From the NCBI GenBank assembly GCA_037954235.1, contig JBBMOA010000002.1, positions 9,978,509-10,042,508 on the forward strand: DNA of 64,000 nt, written 5' to 3'. The notes beneath the pieces were generated by a model that saw only the letters and a list, made by a program, of their open reading frames with translations, was not told the DNA's origin and did not search any database. The position numbers were made by a program, and so were the translations under genes. Shown here in pieces: positions 1 through 12,223 of the stretch. The DNA comes from Aulostomus chinensis. Taxonomy: Eukaryota; Chordata; Actinopteri; Syngnathiformes; Aulostomidae. Numbering within the stretch: the first letter of the stretch is position 1; each line of letters begins with the position of its first letter.

Positions 1-929
1 ACCTGTATTGTATGAGAGATGCAACAGGACTAATCTGTTTAACAGCCCCAATTGTCAATCAAATTTTCTTGCACCACATTTGCTTTTTTATTTGTGTTTA
101 CCTTTGTAGTATATAGCACATAGTGGGGCTGTTACCTGTCAGCGAAGATAATTCTGCTCAATGTTCTGAGTTAATTCCAATGGGCAAGGCGCTCCTCATA
201 TCGCTGCACCACAGCTGCTCTCACCATGTGCACTTCCCAGTTCTCCTTAATCACAGAACCTTTGCAAGCCATGAATTTCCAATCCACTTGGGTGCCTGCC
301 GCATGTGGATTTACAGATTCATTGTGTTTATATACAAGATACGCATGTATATTCAATGTTTTGGGTATACAGGCAAATCCATGGCAACCAACTGACATCA
401 CTGTGGGCGATTAGCAGGTGAGCACTCAATCACAATCCCCGCAAGCATGTAAACAAGGGCTGAAGTAGCCTCTGCACACTCTGCCTTTTGGCTAACCTGC
501 AGCCTGCAAGGGCAGCATTAATAATTTAACCAAACACTCAGACGTGATGGGGGGGACAAGGGAACCCAGTGAGAAGCACTCTAGTTGAGAGAGGCTATTA
601 AATATGAAAACTATTTGTGGTGACTAATCGTATTTTTGTTTTCCTAGAGCTTCAAGTCTCACATACGTTTCTCTTAACCAATGAAAACGATAAATTGTTT
701 GATCAGGGAACATGAGGTGGGATGTAAACTGAATCTTTGTTGAATATTTCTGGGTAGCTGGCATGAATTTATCAGCTGCAGATGAACTCAACCCCTGCAT
801 TAGCAGCATAATAGATTTAGTTTGAATATGTTCGTTTATTTTGCGATTTATTTCTCGTAGTTGCTCATGGCAAATCCGTATGCATTTCCCAGCAGATGTG
901 TTCTCTGTTTAACCTCAGTCAGCCTAGAA

Positions 930-975
930 TTCTCTCTCTCTCTCTCTTGCTCTCTCTCTCTCTCTCTCTCTCACA

Positions 976-1022
<47 letters not shown>
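930..1022. repeat. compound (CT)n-(CA)n microsatellite
   Basis: (CT)n with one TTGCT interruption to about 970, then a CACACTCACA junction and (CA)n to about 1022. Confidence 0.97.
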
Positions 1023-1026
<4 letters not shown>

Positions 1027-1200
1027 CAGAGTGGGACAGCACCTACTCGTTTATTTATACATTCATGGTGTGTTGCTTCATGCTTCATGAAAAGCACACA
1101 GACAGACACACTTATGCAGGGTTCTTATTTTTGTGTTGAGGATTAGATGGGTTCAGGGCCAGGTTGTACCCCCACTGGTTGCAGGTCTTGGTGTGGCATG

Positions 1201-1335
<135 letters not shown>

Positions 1336-1439
1336 AAACCCTCAGGGGGAAAGGCTGCACTGCACACAAATCATTACTGCTCATCAGCTGCTGCCTCTCA
1401 GCCACTTATTTACTCAGCAGCTTAGCTTGGCTCCAACAT

Positions 1440-1500
1440 GAATACACTTACACACACACACTTACACACATATACACACACGTACACACGCACACACATA
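1440..1500. repeat. imperfect (CA)n microsatellite
   Basis: CA-rich tract interrupted by TT, TA and CG steps, ending CACACACATA. Confidence 0.9.
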
Positions 1501-2650
1501 GAGGATCTTCATTGTGCATCAGGATTAAAAGTAGGAAATCATCAAGAGGCACTATTGTCTTTTTGGGAGGTAAGCCTTCGGGTGATTCTGCCACCACAAC
1601 CTGAAACAAGTCATCAAAGTCTACTCTCAATAAAGAATTTAACAACAAATACCAGTGTGCCGTTTGGGAGAAGACTGTCAGGCAAGCCTCAACATGATAG
1701 AAAAGTGTTGCTTCAGCGATAGACAGGCCCTTATCAAATATGTCTCCAGTGAATTATTTATGACTGCCATACCACGTAAGCTATATGTAGCATATTAAAG
1801 ACATAATCCCCTCATCTTTTATTGATGTTCTTTTGATACTAGCCTCCCTGATAAGCTTGACACAAGAGCTTAATATGTAGGCCAGCAAGCAGATTTGAAT
1901 GGCACGTTTGAGCCAATAGTGATGAAACCCCACCCAAGCATTAGCTTGAAAGAAGAGGACTATTGGTGGTAGCTGGGGACTAATTGCTCTGCAGAGATTA
2001 CGCCTGTTTATATTCTACTGTAAACATTAACAGCACAGCAGTAGAATGTTTACACACCTTGGCTGACAGATAAGAGGAAACGTCAGCTGCGCTCTGATCA
2101 AATCAGGATGTGTTTGTGTCAAATACTCATTGCTCCTCTGACTTGTCTCTGTTGTGAGAGGAACAGATGCAGACAGAAAGGTGGAAGGGAGAGCGGGGAC
2201 TCCCCTTTGATGGGCTAAATAATCCCTTTGTATTTGGATTTACGCACACACAGACACACAAAATCACATCACACAATGGCGTTAAGATACAATTCGTCAG
2301 TGTACAGGAAATGGGGCTCCTCTATCCAGCTCAATGACTCTGAGATGCTCCAACATTTGCACAGATAGCAATGTGTTGTCAGCCATGTTCTGCCAAATTG
2401 ATTTTGATAGAATGGTATAATTACTGCAGACAAATGAGCCACCACTGAAGAAAAAGTAATGGTTTTTTTTGTTTTTGTTTTTTCAATGTTGGTCAAATCA
2501 ACCCTCTGTGGTGACTTGAGCCATGCGGGCATTTAAAACAAAAACAAACATGACTCTGTGTGTTGGTGGCTCTTGACTGTCCGTGCTGTGAATCTCACAT
2601 TGGTGCCAGTGTCTCTCTGTGTGTTTGTGACTTCTTGTCATAGAGAGTTA

Positions 2651-2763
2651 GATTAGTTTGACACCACAGTTAGAGCGGAGTGGAGCAACACCCCAAAAAA
2701 AACTACGATTCAGGAGGCCAATTAGGTTACATAAGGATGCCAAACTTGTACAATGTTGTGTGA
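2651..2763 (+). repeat. left copy of direct repeat flanking SINE copy 1
   Basis: This segment, beginning GATTAGTTTGACACCACAG and ending CAATGTTGTGTGA, is repeated in the same orientation at 3116-3219. The two differ at roughly half a dozen aligned bases plus a divergent block of about 10-20 bases (A-rich in the left copy). It is far longer than a usual SINE target-site duplication. Confidence 0.85.
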
Positions 2764-3115
2764 TAACAAGGCAGCACGATGGTGCAGTGTTTAGCACTGT
2801 CGCCTCACAGCAAGAAGGTTGCGGGTTTGAGTCCCGGCTCGGGCACGGGATCTTTCTGTGTGGAGTCTGCATGTTCTCCCCGTGCCGTGCCTTCCCACAG
2901 CCAAGAGGACATCAAGAGGAGACGAGGCTGATTGATACTCTAAATTGACAGTAGGTGTGACTGTGAGTGTGAATGGTTTTCTGTCTCCATGTGTTGGTCC
3001 TGTGATGGACTGGTGATCCCCTCCTCTCGCCTGTTGACGCCGGGATAGGCTCCAGCCCCCCAGCGACCCTTAACAGGAATAAGCGGAAGAAGATGGATGG
3101 ATGGATGGATGGATG
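2764..3115 (+). repeat. tRNA-headed SINE, copy 1
   Basis: Short interspersed element of the type common in teleosts. The head has pol III promoter boxes: an A-box-like TGGTGCAGTGT at 2780-2790 and a B-box-like GGTTTGAGTCC at 2824-2834, about 33 bases apart as in tRNA genes. The body (TCTTTCTGTGTGGAGTCTGC, then GGCTGATTGATACTCTAAAT) recurs in two further copies in the window. It ends in AAGCGGAAGAAG followed by (ATGG)n, the tail type shared with RTE-like fish LINEs. It lies between two long direct copies of flanking sequence. Assignment to a named Repbase family was not possible without a search. Confidence 0.82.
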
Positions 3116-3219
3116 GATTAGTTTGACACCACAATTAGAGTGGAGTGGAGCAACACCTGACTGAGTCAGGAGACCAATTAGTTTACATAAGGATGCAAAA
3201 CTTGAACAATGTTGTGTGA
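3116..3219 (+). repeat. right copy of direct repeat flanking SINE copy 1
   Basis: Second copy of the 2651-2763 segment, starting directly at the end of the SINE (ATGG)n tail with GATTAGTTTGACACCACAA and ending CAATGTTGTGTGA. It lacks the A-rich block of the left copy. A short (CAA)n run follows at about 3238-3253. Confidence 0.85.
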
Positions 3220-6200
3220 CATCAAATATACTGTACAACAACAACAACAACAAAAGAACAACAGAATTCATAAAAATGAAAACATTTAGAAGAAAATAAA
3301 TTTGAATCTGTTAAAAAAGAAGGGGATTACCCAGGGCCCAAATACAGCTAGTTAATTAAACATTTCATTGTGGTTAAAGCTGCATTGACTTCTCCAACAT
3401 TTCATGTTTCGCTGAATAATTACACTGAATATTCGCAATTGTTTCTTTGAGTCTTGGAGTTTGAGCTCAATAGTTTACTTTTTTAATAACCATATCGCCA
3501 AAACATCTATCTGTATGTAGTTCAGGCCTATTAAAGAAATTCAAAAAATTTAGTGGACTAAAATCTGAGAAATAAAGCTATTGTGATTTGCTTTGTTGGC
3601 TTGTTTGGCTGCTGCAACACAAGACTCTCAACTCTTAGCCCGACTGATGGAGGCCACGATTCTCTTTGTAAACAAATTAGAAGATTTAGTTTCCTCTTTG
3701 AGATGCAGATTCACTGTGAGTGGCATTCACCTTTGTGTGTCCTACAGTTTATTGTTATTTGTCCTGAAGTGTATACTGCACACCACAAAAGCCCATTAAT
3801 CTCTGTTGTTGCCGCATCACTGCGCCTGTTCCTCACCTGTAATATGATCTGCATTAGCATCCACAACAGCCTGGGCAGTTCACCCAGTAATGAGAGTTCA
3901 GCCTCTATTGGGCTGGAGCAAGACAGAAAGGAAAGCCCTGCAGCATAGAATGTCTATCAACTCAGGTAACGTGTGTATTCATGTCAGAGGAACAGCAAAA
4001 AAACAAGTTCTTATGAGAATGTGTGATGATGGGACTCTGTGTTAATAGGCGATATTTATGCAGTACTTTACCTGCCATCTATGCCATCAGCTCCAGAAAA
4101 TCCTTCAGGATCCTTTGTTGGCTGGCACAGGCCTCACTTGCTGGTGGAGCGTGAAAAAGAGAAAAGCTGGATGCAGTGGAACAAAGGTGCAAACACAGAG
4201 GTGTAGAAGTTAGAAATCTATGAGCGGAATGAACATATGAGAAGCCAGATGTGCTGAGTCGGTCACGAAGGAAAGAGGATCAACAAATGGCATCAGCTGA
4301 ACTGCAACTGCAAAGTTGCATCTCCATCAGTGTGTTTCACTGCATGTTAACAAGCGTAGCATTTGAAAAGGTTTTAAAAAGAATAATATATTGGAAAAAG
4401 TGTTTATATCTTCACTTATGTCACTTCACTTATATCTTCACTTAAGAGCATTTTTGCCTTTTTCAAAAAGTAAATGCGCAAATAGAAAGCCCTCATTCTA
4501 ACAAGTGTCTTCTAACATGGTGATTTTATTCCCTCATTCCTTTTGAACTCATGACCAGCTAGTAATGCTGCCATCATCTTTAAAGATAAAGTCAAACTTT
4601 GTATTTGTCCCATGTGCAGTACTAACTGGTACTTCAGAGCAATTACAGCCTACCCCTCTGAGGATGAGTCCTGAAGACATCTCTATTTTTTGACTCATCT
4701 TCTTTGACTTTCTTGTTACAGACAGTGCTATATGCAGTTACCTGTACCGCCACCTAATGGTGGCATTAGATCTATTTTGTGAAGTATTCACTATTTGCTT
4801 ATGATACACTCAACAACTGAAAACACAATAATTCACTTAATATTGAGGCAAACGGAACTCTGAAACTAACCTTTATTTCCTGCTGCCTGTCTACCTGTGA
4901 CAAATAGACTCTTAGCCTGCTTTATGTGTTGGTCAAATGGGAGGTGACAAAGGGTCACTTGTGTTAAAAATGTAACCGTTCTTTCCGGAATTAAAAAAAA
5001 AGAAGCTTTTATGATTTCAAAGGGAGTTTGACAGTCGTGTACACCACACTAATAATATAAAAGAGCTTCACGCAGCCTCTTCATTTTGTAATCTAACTAT
5101 GCCCCTGGTGCAAACACTTAACCCCTGTAACCACACTTAACTCCACCGTTATTACTGCACTGTCTTCAGATAGATTTCTCTGCTCAGCTCATGCTTCTGC
5201 AGGCTGTCCTGGATATTTTGTCCATAGTTATTTTAAGATTTTTTTTTTTTTCAAGGGGATAGCATCCGGTTTCAAGTAAAATAGTAATTGAATCTCCCTC
5301 CCAGTGTTGGCTGGAAGGCTTTGATCTCTCCTGTGCTCCAGTGTTAAATGGTTTCCTCCAATTCGCTGTGAACATGCAGAGACTGGCTACTCTTTTATCA
5401 GCAGCCTGCTAACAGCACCTCCTCGCTAACCACTTTGAAGCCCCGTATGCTCAGAAAAGAACAAAAAAGGAGACAATAAATGAGAAGTCCTGAGTGTATA
5501 CATTGCTCGTACTTATGTTTTTAAGAGAAGTCGTGGGTTCTTGGATCAAATGCTGATAATAGGTGTGCTTTCAGTACAAAAGAAGGAGAAAAGAAGAAAG
5601 TTCTTTTGTCAGCCCAAAAACTCAAGCCAGTGTTGAAATATCTGTCATATATATATGGTGCTATTTATTTGTAAATTTGCTTTTACATATTGTACCAGAG
5701 GACTGAGGTTCTGCCCTCTTGCTGGAATTTGTCATGCAGGTGTTTATTTCAACAAGAGTGGAAAAATTAAGAGTGTTAGAAGTTCCAGTGTCTTGGACTG
5801 GTAATTGGCATCAAGCCTATCTGGGGTGGATTTGCCTCAAAGGAGCCCGAGACTGTGGTCAACTTGATGTGCCCTCTAGCAAATGTGTCTTGTGTACACT
5901 GCACTTTCATCTCACAATCATTCCGTCTCCTTTCTGTGATGCTCAAACATGACAAATGGGCACTATTCAAGGACAAAATAGGCAAAGACCCAGACTTTGA
6001 AATCCAATGCTGATAAATTGCTGGGTGTTTGCGAAGCATACTAGATTATATTGATTTTCTTTTCTGTGTCTGTGTGAGAGGGAAAGTGATAGCAAAAAAC
6101 CAGGGGCAAGAGAATGCTATATTGTGTTTCATTAAAAAAAAAAAATCTATGGGATCTCTCATTACCGTCACATGATTTTCTTTAGCATGGGGGGCTGGCA

Positions 6201-7635
6201 AGGAGGTGGAGCTGGTGGGTGGCAAGATGAATGCGTCTTCCTGTGTCAGATGACTATCTGATTGGGCGTTGTTCATGAAGAAAGGAAGAACTCTGCTTAA
6301 TCTGCTCAGTACGTCAACCTCTTCCTTGACATGTTTTCAACTTCTGGCTGACAACGTATCCGATAACTCAGTTCTACATGGATAAATTCAAAAACTGCTG
6401 AGGAACTTTTTGCTTTTATCCAATTTGTTAAACACACAAAGTAGTTCTTCCTGTCTTTGTAAGATCTTTAAACCATCATGAATGATGGCGTTATGTTTTG
6501 GGTATCAAAAGCATGGGTTTCAATCTAATAGTTGCAGCTATTGTAAGATTATTCCCATACTACCTGAAGTATATATACTGTATTGACTTCAGTGATGTTT
6601 TTAACCGTTAGTTCTGCTGCCTTGTGAACACTCATTTACCCCAAGGAACTGTGGCCTCCTACAATCTTCCATCTACCTTCCTTCCATCTATTCACCATGA
6701 GGCAGTATTTTTAACGCTCTCCCACCCCCTGCACCCGCGCATCATCTCTAAACTAGCTCCCACTGTGTGCTTGTCTGCGTTGCCTTGGTCTCAGTGGGCC
6801 AATCCTTCTTCATAGACCCATGGGAGGCTGATAAGGGGGGGGGGGGGGACTTGAGCCTCAATCAGTGCTGGTTAATTATCACAACCACAGGAGGTTAGAG
6901 AGGTTTCCCCATCTACACAATTCCTCCTGGGTCTCCCTCTCAAACACACTCATTTGCTGGAGGCTTGCATTCCATTCTTGCAGTGTTGTGTTTCCCTGTT
7001 CTGCAAGCCGTGGTCCTTATCACATTTATGGGTTTAATCTCTTGACACATTGTGATGGTTTGATTTGTTTTTTTGATTAGGTTATTTTTTGTAGCTTCGT
7101 CTTCATAGTCATTGTCTTATTCAGACCAGACTTAGAGTTTATAGTGGAACCCTTATTGTTATGACCTGGTTTTTAGTGGGGACAGACGAATCAAACCAAC
7201 TGCAAAGGATGAGTGCCAACAGTTGCTTCTCATCACTTACGTCCAGGCCAAAATGTTGCACATCAATACATGTTGCACATCAACACATGGCAAAGACTTC
7301 AGCTGACAAACAACCTCGCTATGCTCTGAGCCCACATGAGAGGAAATAACTATCCAGAAGGTAGCCGTTGTCTGTATTCATCTTTCAGAAGGTGAAACAA
7401 ATTGGGATTCACCTACCACTTAACTTCATAATAAAGCTGCTTCTGACCATTGGTGATGTCAGGAATGATCACATGAAGATGCATTTATGAATGCCCTCTC
7501 AGCAATACCTACTCCCCTCTACTACTTTTCTCATTTGTGTTTTTATCCTCAGGGTTTTATATCATTTACCTTTGAGCTGTACCTGATATTCGGTATTGAA
7601 ATTGGTTAAGGTTCTTAGTTATCCAGGTCACGGTA

Positions 7636-8217
7636 TCACTTAAGTGCTGTGTTGCAGTTAATTGGACTGTTTCAGTTTCCTTGAAAGATATTTCACCTCT
7701 CATCAGTTCTTCAGGTCCATGCCATGCCCTCCATCCATCCATCCATCCATCCATCCATCACCCTTCCTTCCTTCCTTCCTTCCCTTCAGTTTATGCGGGG
7801 TCTGGTCGTGATGGCAGTAGCCTAAGCAGAGACACCCAGACTTCCCTTTCCCCGGCTGTTACGTCCAGCTCTTTATGGGGGATCTCGAGGTGTTCCCAGG
7901 CCAGTTGAGAGACACTGTCTCCAACGTGTCTTGGGTCTTCCCAGAGGCCTCCTACTATTCGGACATGCCCTTATCACCTCTCTAGGAAGCCATCCTGACC
8001 AGATACATGAGCCACCTCATCTGACTCCTCTCCACTTGGGGCAGGGGTCTCATCCCTGAGAGATGGCACTCCACCCTTTTTGGGCATGGTCAGAAGCTTA
8101 CCATGACATGGAGGACTGAAAACCATCATCACCACTGAAGAAGCCTTTTTAAATGAGATGAAAACCATGTTCAAGCAAACTGAAACAGTCCAGTTGACTC
8201 TGACACAGCAGTTAAGA
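7636..8217. mobile_element. inverted-repeat element containing a LINE 3' fragment
   Basis: Two diverged inverted arms of about 80 bases flank this region. The left arm (about 7636-7714) includes TTGGACTGTTTCAGTTTCCT; the right arm (about 8131-8217) includes its complement AAACTGAAACAGTCCAG, and both run into a CTTCTTCAG/CTGAAGAAG block on the inner side. This looks like a foldback or MITE-type element. Arms are imperfect, so it is old. The interior is unrelated LINE sequence, implying a nested insertion. No target-site duplication was identified. Confidence 0.6.
7731..8125 (-). pseudogene. 5'-truncated RTE-like LINE 3' end (reverse)
   Basis: Read on the minus strand, the sequence runs from remnants of an ORF2 C-terminus to a (GATG)n tail (the CCATCC repeats at 7731-7758, with a CTTC tract at 7764-7783). 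Reading 8060 to 7800 in reverse resembles the widespread teleost LINE C-terminal region of the form (RR.QLRW..HLVRM..GR.PRTRW), with many stops and substitutions. The nucleotide stretch GGTGTTCCCAGGCCAGTTGA is typical of that repeat. Teleost RTE elements such as Rex3 are known to end in GATG repeats. It is a dead, 5'-truncated copy. Confidence 0.6.
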
Positions 8218-10239
8218 AATACTGGCCCTTAGCTGTACTATTTTGGATACTCTGTGGTGCTGCTCGCTAATTCCCTGACTCTATTGACATTACGTGATAT
8301 CACCATCTGTGTCTTTCTGAAACGTATACTTAACACACAGGTGTCCTCTTAGGTACTTGAATTTGGTACCAATTGATTTAATGTGAATCAGTACGCTGTA
8401 GTACTGGCAAAATTCTGTCCGTGCCTTAAATGTATGAAGTTCGGTATACAATCAAACGTTATGTGCCATCAAGCTGACAAATCTGATCTCTCACCAAGCC
8501 TCCCCTGGTGATTAAACATGCTTTATCTGCCACTGTGGAAGACTGACGAGTGTTAATATGGGGGACACGCTGCAACGACAAAGGTCACTGATGACCTGAC
8601 ATTGACTATTGTCCGACTGTCGCCTGGTGCATCAGGGGCTTTAGTGCAGCGAGTGTCCTGTCTTCTGGGAGGTCTTGAAATAGAGGCTTGTGCCTCTCTC
8701 AGTAAAACAGGAAGTTAAACTTAATTTGTGTGTTTGTTGGAAAAATTAGATTAACTACTCATTAAATGCACGTTGCCATTGCTTCCTCTGCTGCACCTTA
8801 GCAGATATATATCTTTGTGCTTGATGCACTTTCTGAAACTGCAAACCAGAAAAGATATCTTAGCAGGATCCATTTCTTCATCTGATTAAAGAGACTAACG
8901 TTTGCTTCACAATTTCATGATCTGGCTGTATTCAGTGCCACCGGAGCTGATGGTGGTGTGCTCATCCAGGCCTGTTCGTGACCCTTTCATGTTTTCTCTG
9001 GGATGCCAGAGTTCCATAACAGCAGCAAACAGACAGCACGATAGAGAACTGAGAGCTGAAAACGTTGGATCCTTCTCTTTTTTAATCTGCCAGTTGAGCA
9101 GGTGCCAGCTAGTGAGCGCTAGGTGCCCCAATCATTTTGTCCATCCCTGTATGGCTTGGCCATAACCCCTCATTTCATCAACTGCTGCAGGGAATGCTGA
9201 CGGCAGCAGAATCAGTGGCTTGTGGCATCTCTGATCGGAGTTGCCTCCCTCAGGCATCCCAGGCATTAGCCCTAACATCAACTGCTGTAAATGGAGAGAA
9301 AGACGTGCATTTCTTTTTCATGCAATCTCTCCTGCTCTCCCATTTGTTAACTCAGATTTTCACTTCTATCATTTCAAGTGCACTATACTTTGTTAACAAA
9401 AAGGAATCGATGCATTTAAAAATAAAAAAAGGATATTAGATTTGGCTCCTTCAGTTTTATTGTATAGTCCCATATGATGATACTTTCCTTTGGGCTTTTG
9501 TGGTGGCAGATGGGCCAAAGAAGGAATTTTGGTTCCATAAAAAAATTGAGTATTCTGCAAAGATGAAGGTGTGAAGATTAAACAGTGTATTGTAGGAAGG
9601 ATGTAGAGATGACCATCTCTGTAAGAGCCATTAGAACAAACCTGGTGCAGGAGATGGAAGGAAAAACACTGGACAGATAACTAATACGCATCATCATTTT
9701 TTGATTGACTATATGTCTGATATAGAGTGAGTGACAATAAAAACCCTTTGAATACAGTAACCCCTGTTCAAATCCTTAACATTGTGCAGCAGTCATGGCT
9801 CACTGTATAGAATGGAGAAACAGAACATTCCACCACTGAGACGGCAGCTGAGATAGTACTAGTGCTGAATCAACATCTGTATAAAAGCAGCAACCAGGAA
9901 AGCAGAGTGGTTTACTCAAAACATATTTTACACATGGTGCCTCTGATGCAGAATACAGGCATAATGCCTGCATTGTTTAGCTTTCTGTAAACAAGCAGAG
10001 TGATTATTTTTACTGTGATATTGTGGAATGTTCAATAAACTGCTGCACTTCATTTATTGATTATTATGCGAAATACCTCCCTGTACCTCTACCACGATCA
10101 TATTCTCAGAGATCCACAAACACATTGATTTGAGCTAAAAGATGAAATACAACAGTGAGTTCGGAACAAATGCGGATGAGCCGGATGAATTGATTCAAAT
10201 GCGCCATCTGGTTGCACAAGTAGCACCTCTGATAGTGCA

Positions 10240-10340
10240 ACCTTTGTAAAGTGTCTGAGTGTCTTGAAAAGCACTATGTAAGTAGAAAATATTATTATTA
10301 TTATTATTATTATTGCTAAATCATTATTATTGCTAAATCA
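10240..10340 (+). repeat. retroposon 3' tail with (ATT)n
   Basis: The sequence TTGTAAAGTGTCTGAGTGTC, followed by GAAAAGCACTATGTAAGTAG and (ATT)n at about 10290-10314, resembles the conserved 3' end of teleost L2-type retroposons (GTAAAGCGCT...AAGCGCTATATAA). The tail ends in a 17-bp unit containing TTGCTAAATC repeated twice. Upstream limits are unclear. Confidence 0.5.
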
Positions 10341-10490
10341 AAGTGTATGTGGATTACTGAGCATACAACTGCTGAAGAAGTTGTAGATTATACCAGACTG
10401 TGTGTTTGAGAGTTGGTTAACTAAAAATTTTAGACAGTTTTGTTTGCTGTATCTGCTGGTAGCTATCAGTCACTATTAGCTTCAAGCTAA

Positions 10491-10516
10491 AAATACAGAA
10501 ACATGTTTCTGTATTT
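10491..10516. repeat. 26-bp perfect palindrome
   Basis: Half-site AAATACAGAAACA is followed immediately by its exact reverse complement with no spacer. Confidence 0.95.
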
Positions 10517-12141
10517 AATGGCAAAATACCCATTGTGGGTGAAGTATTGCTTTAAAGTGTAATGGCAACTTTCCAGTGGTTATAAATGACTGTCAAATCC
10601 GTTGTAAGGTCTTTGAGGTCATTGTTGTGCCAGTAGTCCGAGCCACGGAAGGGTCTGTGTTGTTGAACTGGTCATGAGAGTGGCCTGCTCTGTCTCAAGA
10701 GGGGCTCAATAAGAAGTGTAGTAAATATGGCTGCTCTCAGACGGTGGGTCGATGAGGGTGGAGGTTTCCTGCTGAGTCAACCATAGAAGAGAACAGTGGT
10801 CTTTGTGTGGTGAATAGACCCTCACCTACTTCTCTTTATTGCCATCTCCTGGCATTTTACACCTTCTTCTCATGCAGGAATAGTATTGTGTAGACATGTT
10901 GCGACTGAAACTGATTCTTGTCATAGAATACAGGTCACAGAAGTGAGTTACTGACAGTTTTACTCAGGAAAACCCTTTATGACTGCTAAATAAAGTGGTT
11001 TCGAGACCGAGGAAGCAGGTGGTACTTGTTGAGCAGAGAGGTTCATTTTCTAGCTCTCTCGCTCCCTCTGGTCACCTGTTGAGGCGGGTCCCAGTTTTCA
11101 AAGACAAAATGGCCAATCCCTCACTGCAGGACCTGTACAGATTACATTTCCCCTCAGTGTGATGTTTGACATCCCCGTCTGCTTGTACTCTGCTACTGTG
11201 TTGTGAAAAGCCTGCAGCATTTCAAAACTGATATGATCTGACCTAAAAATATGTTCTCAATTGCTGCTTTAAGAAAAATTGATGGGAAAGTTGATCCCAT
11301 CGTATCATATTGACATAGTGTTTGTCTTCCTGGTTCAGTCACATATTAATGATGAAAAGATAACACCATCCAAAAAATCCACATGGTAAAATTAAATTCA
11401 TCTACCTTTTGTTTCCATCTCGTTTTCTATCCTAGTAAGGTTTGGTTTGATGTTTTCTTGCACATCGATGATAATATACATGTGCTTTTTGAGCTTTCTG
11501 TCAGTGACCATTTCCAAACAGATCAAAAGAAAAAAGCTCAATCTGCAGGTGTTCGTCAGCAACTCACAACGTTGTTAGTTGCTAAAATTAGTACTTTTTG
11601 TTGGGTTTAACCTAACCCAAAGATAATTTTCTGGCTCTGCTTGCTTATTTTCCTCAATCCCCTACAGGAAAGACATGAATTTGTGATTAAAATTATTTCA
11701 CTCGCACAGTTATATTGATATTTTGGCCAGGTGTGTTTTTCCTTGAACACAGGGGGTAAGATTTAAATTTCAATGTTTGCTTTCATTCATTACTTCTTAT
11801 TTTCTAAATAATAATCCAGTTCAAATAAACGAAAAACATCTTTTTTCATTCATGTGTATGGCTGAATCAACTATGTGAGGTTTTTCTTTTATAAATATGT
11901 GTCTGAAAGACAAACAAATCAAAATGCAGTAGTTTGTTTTGGACCAGAATGCCTGCTTTTTGTTGGAAGTGAACAACACTTTTCATGAAAATGTTTGTTT
12001 AGTCAGCATGTAGTGAGTCCAGCGTTGATTAAACTGCCCCATCTTGCTGTGTTTGTGTTGTTTTTAGAGCTTGGACTTTGGCAGCTACCTCTGTCATTAT
12101 TGTTCTCCTTCTTGTCTGTTGGCTTGTTTATCTGTCCGCAG

Positions 12142-12223
12142 TTTGACTGGTAGTGATGCCCTTAATAGAGTTGTGAGGAAAGTGATTCCAGATGGGCATA
12201 GTGTGGATATTGTATGGAAGGAG
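12142..12223 (+). other. exon-like segment in intron 1 (pseudo-exon candidate)
   Basis: An 82-bp segment sits between a textbook acceptor (a long pyrimidine-rich tract ending TTTATCTGTCCGCAG at 12141) and a strong donor (AAGGAG|GTGAGT, intron starting 12224). It is open in one frame only, encoding 27 codons starting LTGSDALNRVV and ending VDIVWKE. It enters in phase 2 and leaves in phase 0, which does not fit the phase-1 start of the Ig1 exon, so it cannot be a constitutive neogenin coding exon there. It could be an untranslated or poison exon, part of another transcript, or chance. I do not recognise the peptide. Confidence 0.25.

Noticed and set aside
2780..2834. tRNA gene
   Set aside because: A and B boxes are present but no cloverleaf or anticodon arm is apparent, and the same head recurs at 24671 and 53441 with a common body and GATG tail, so it is a SINE head.
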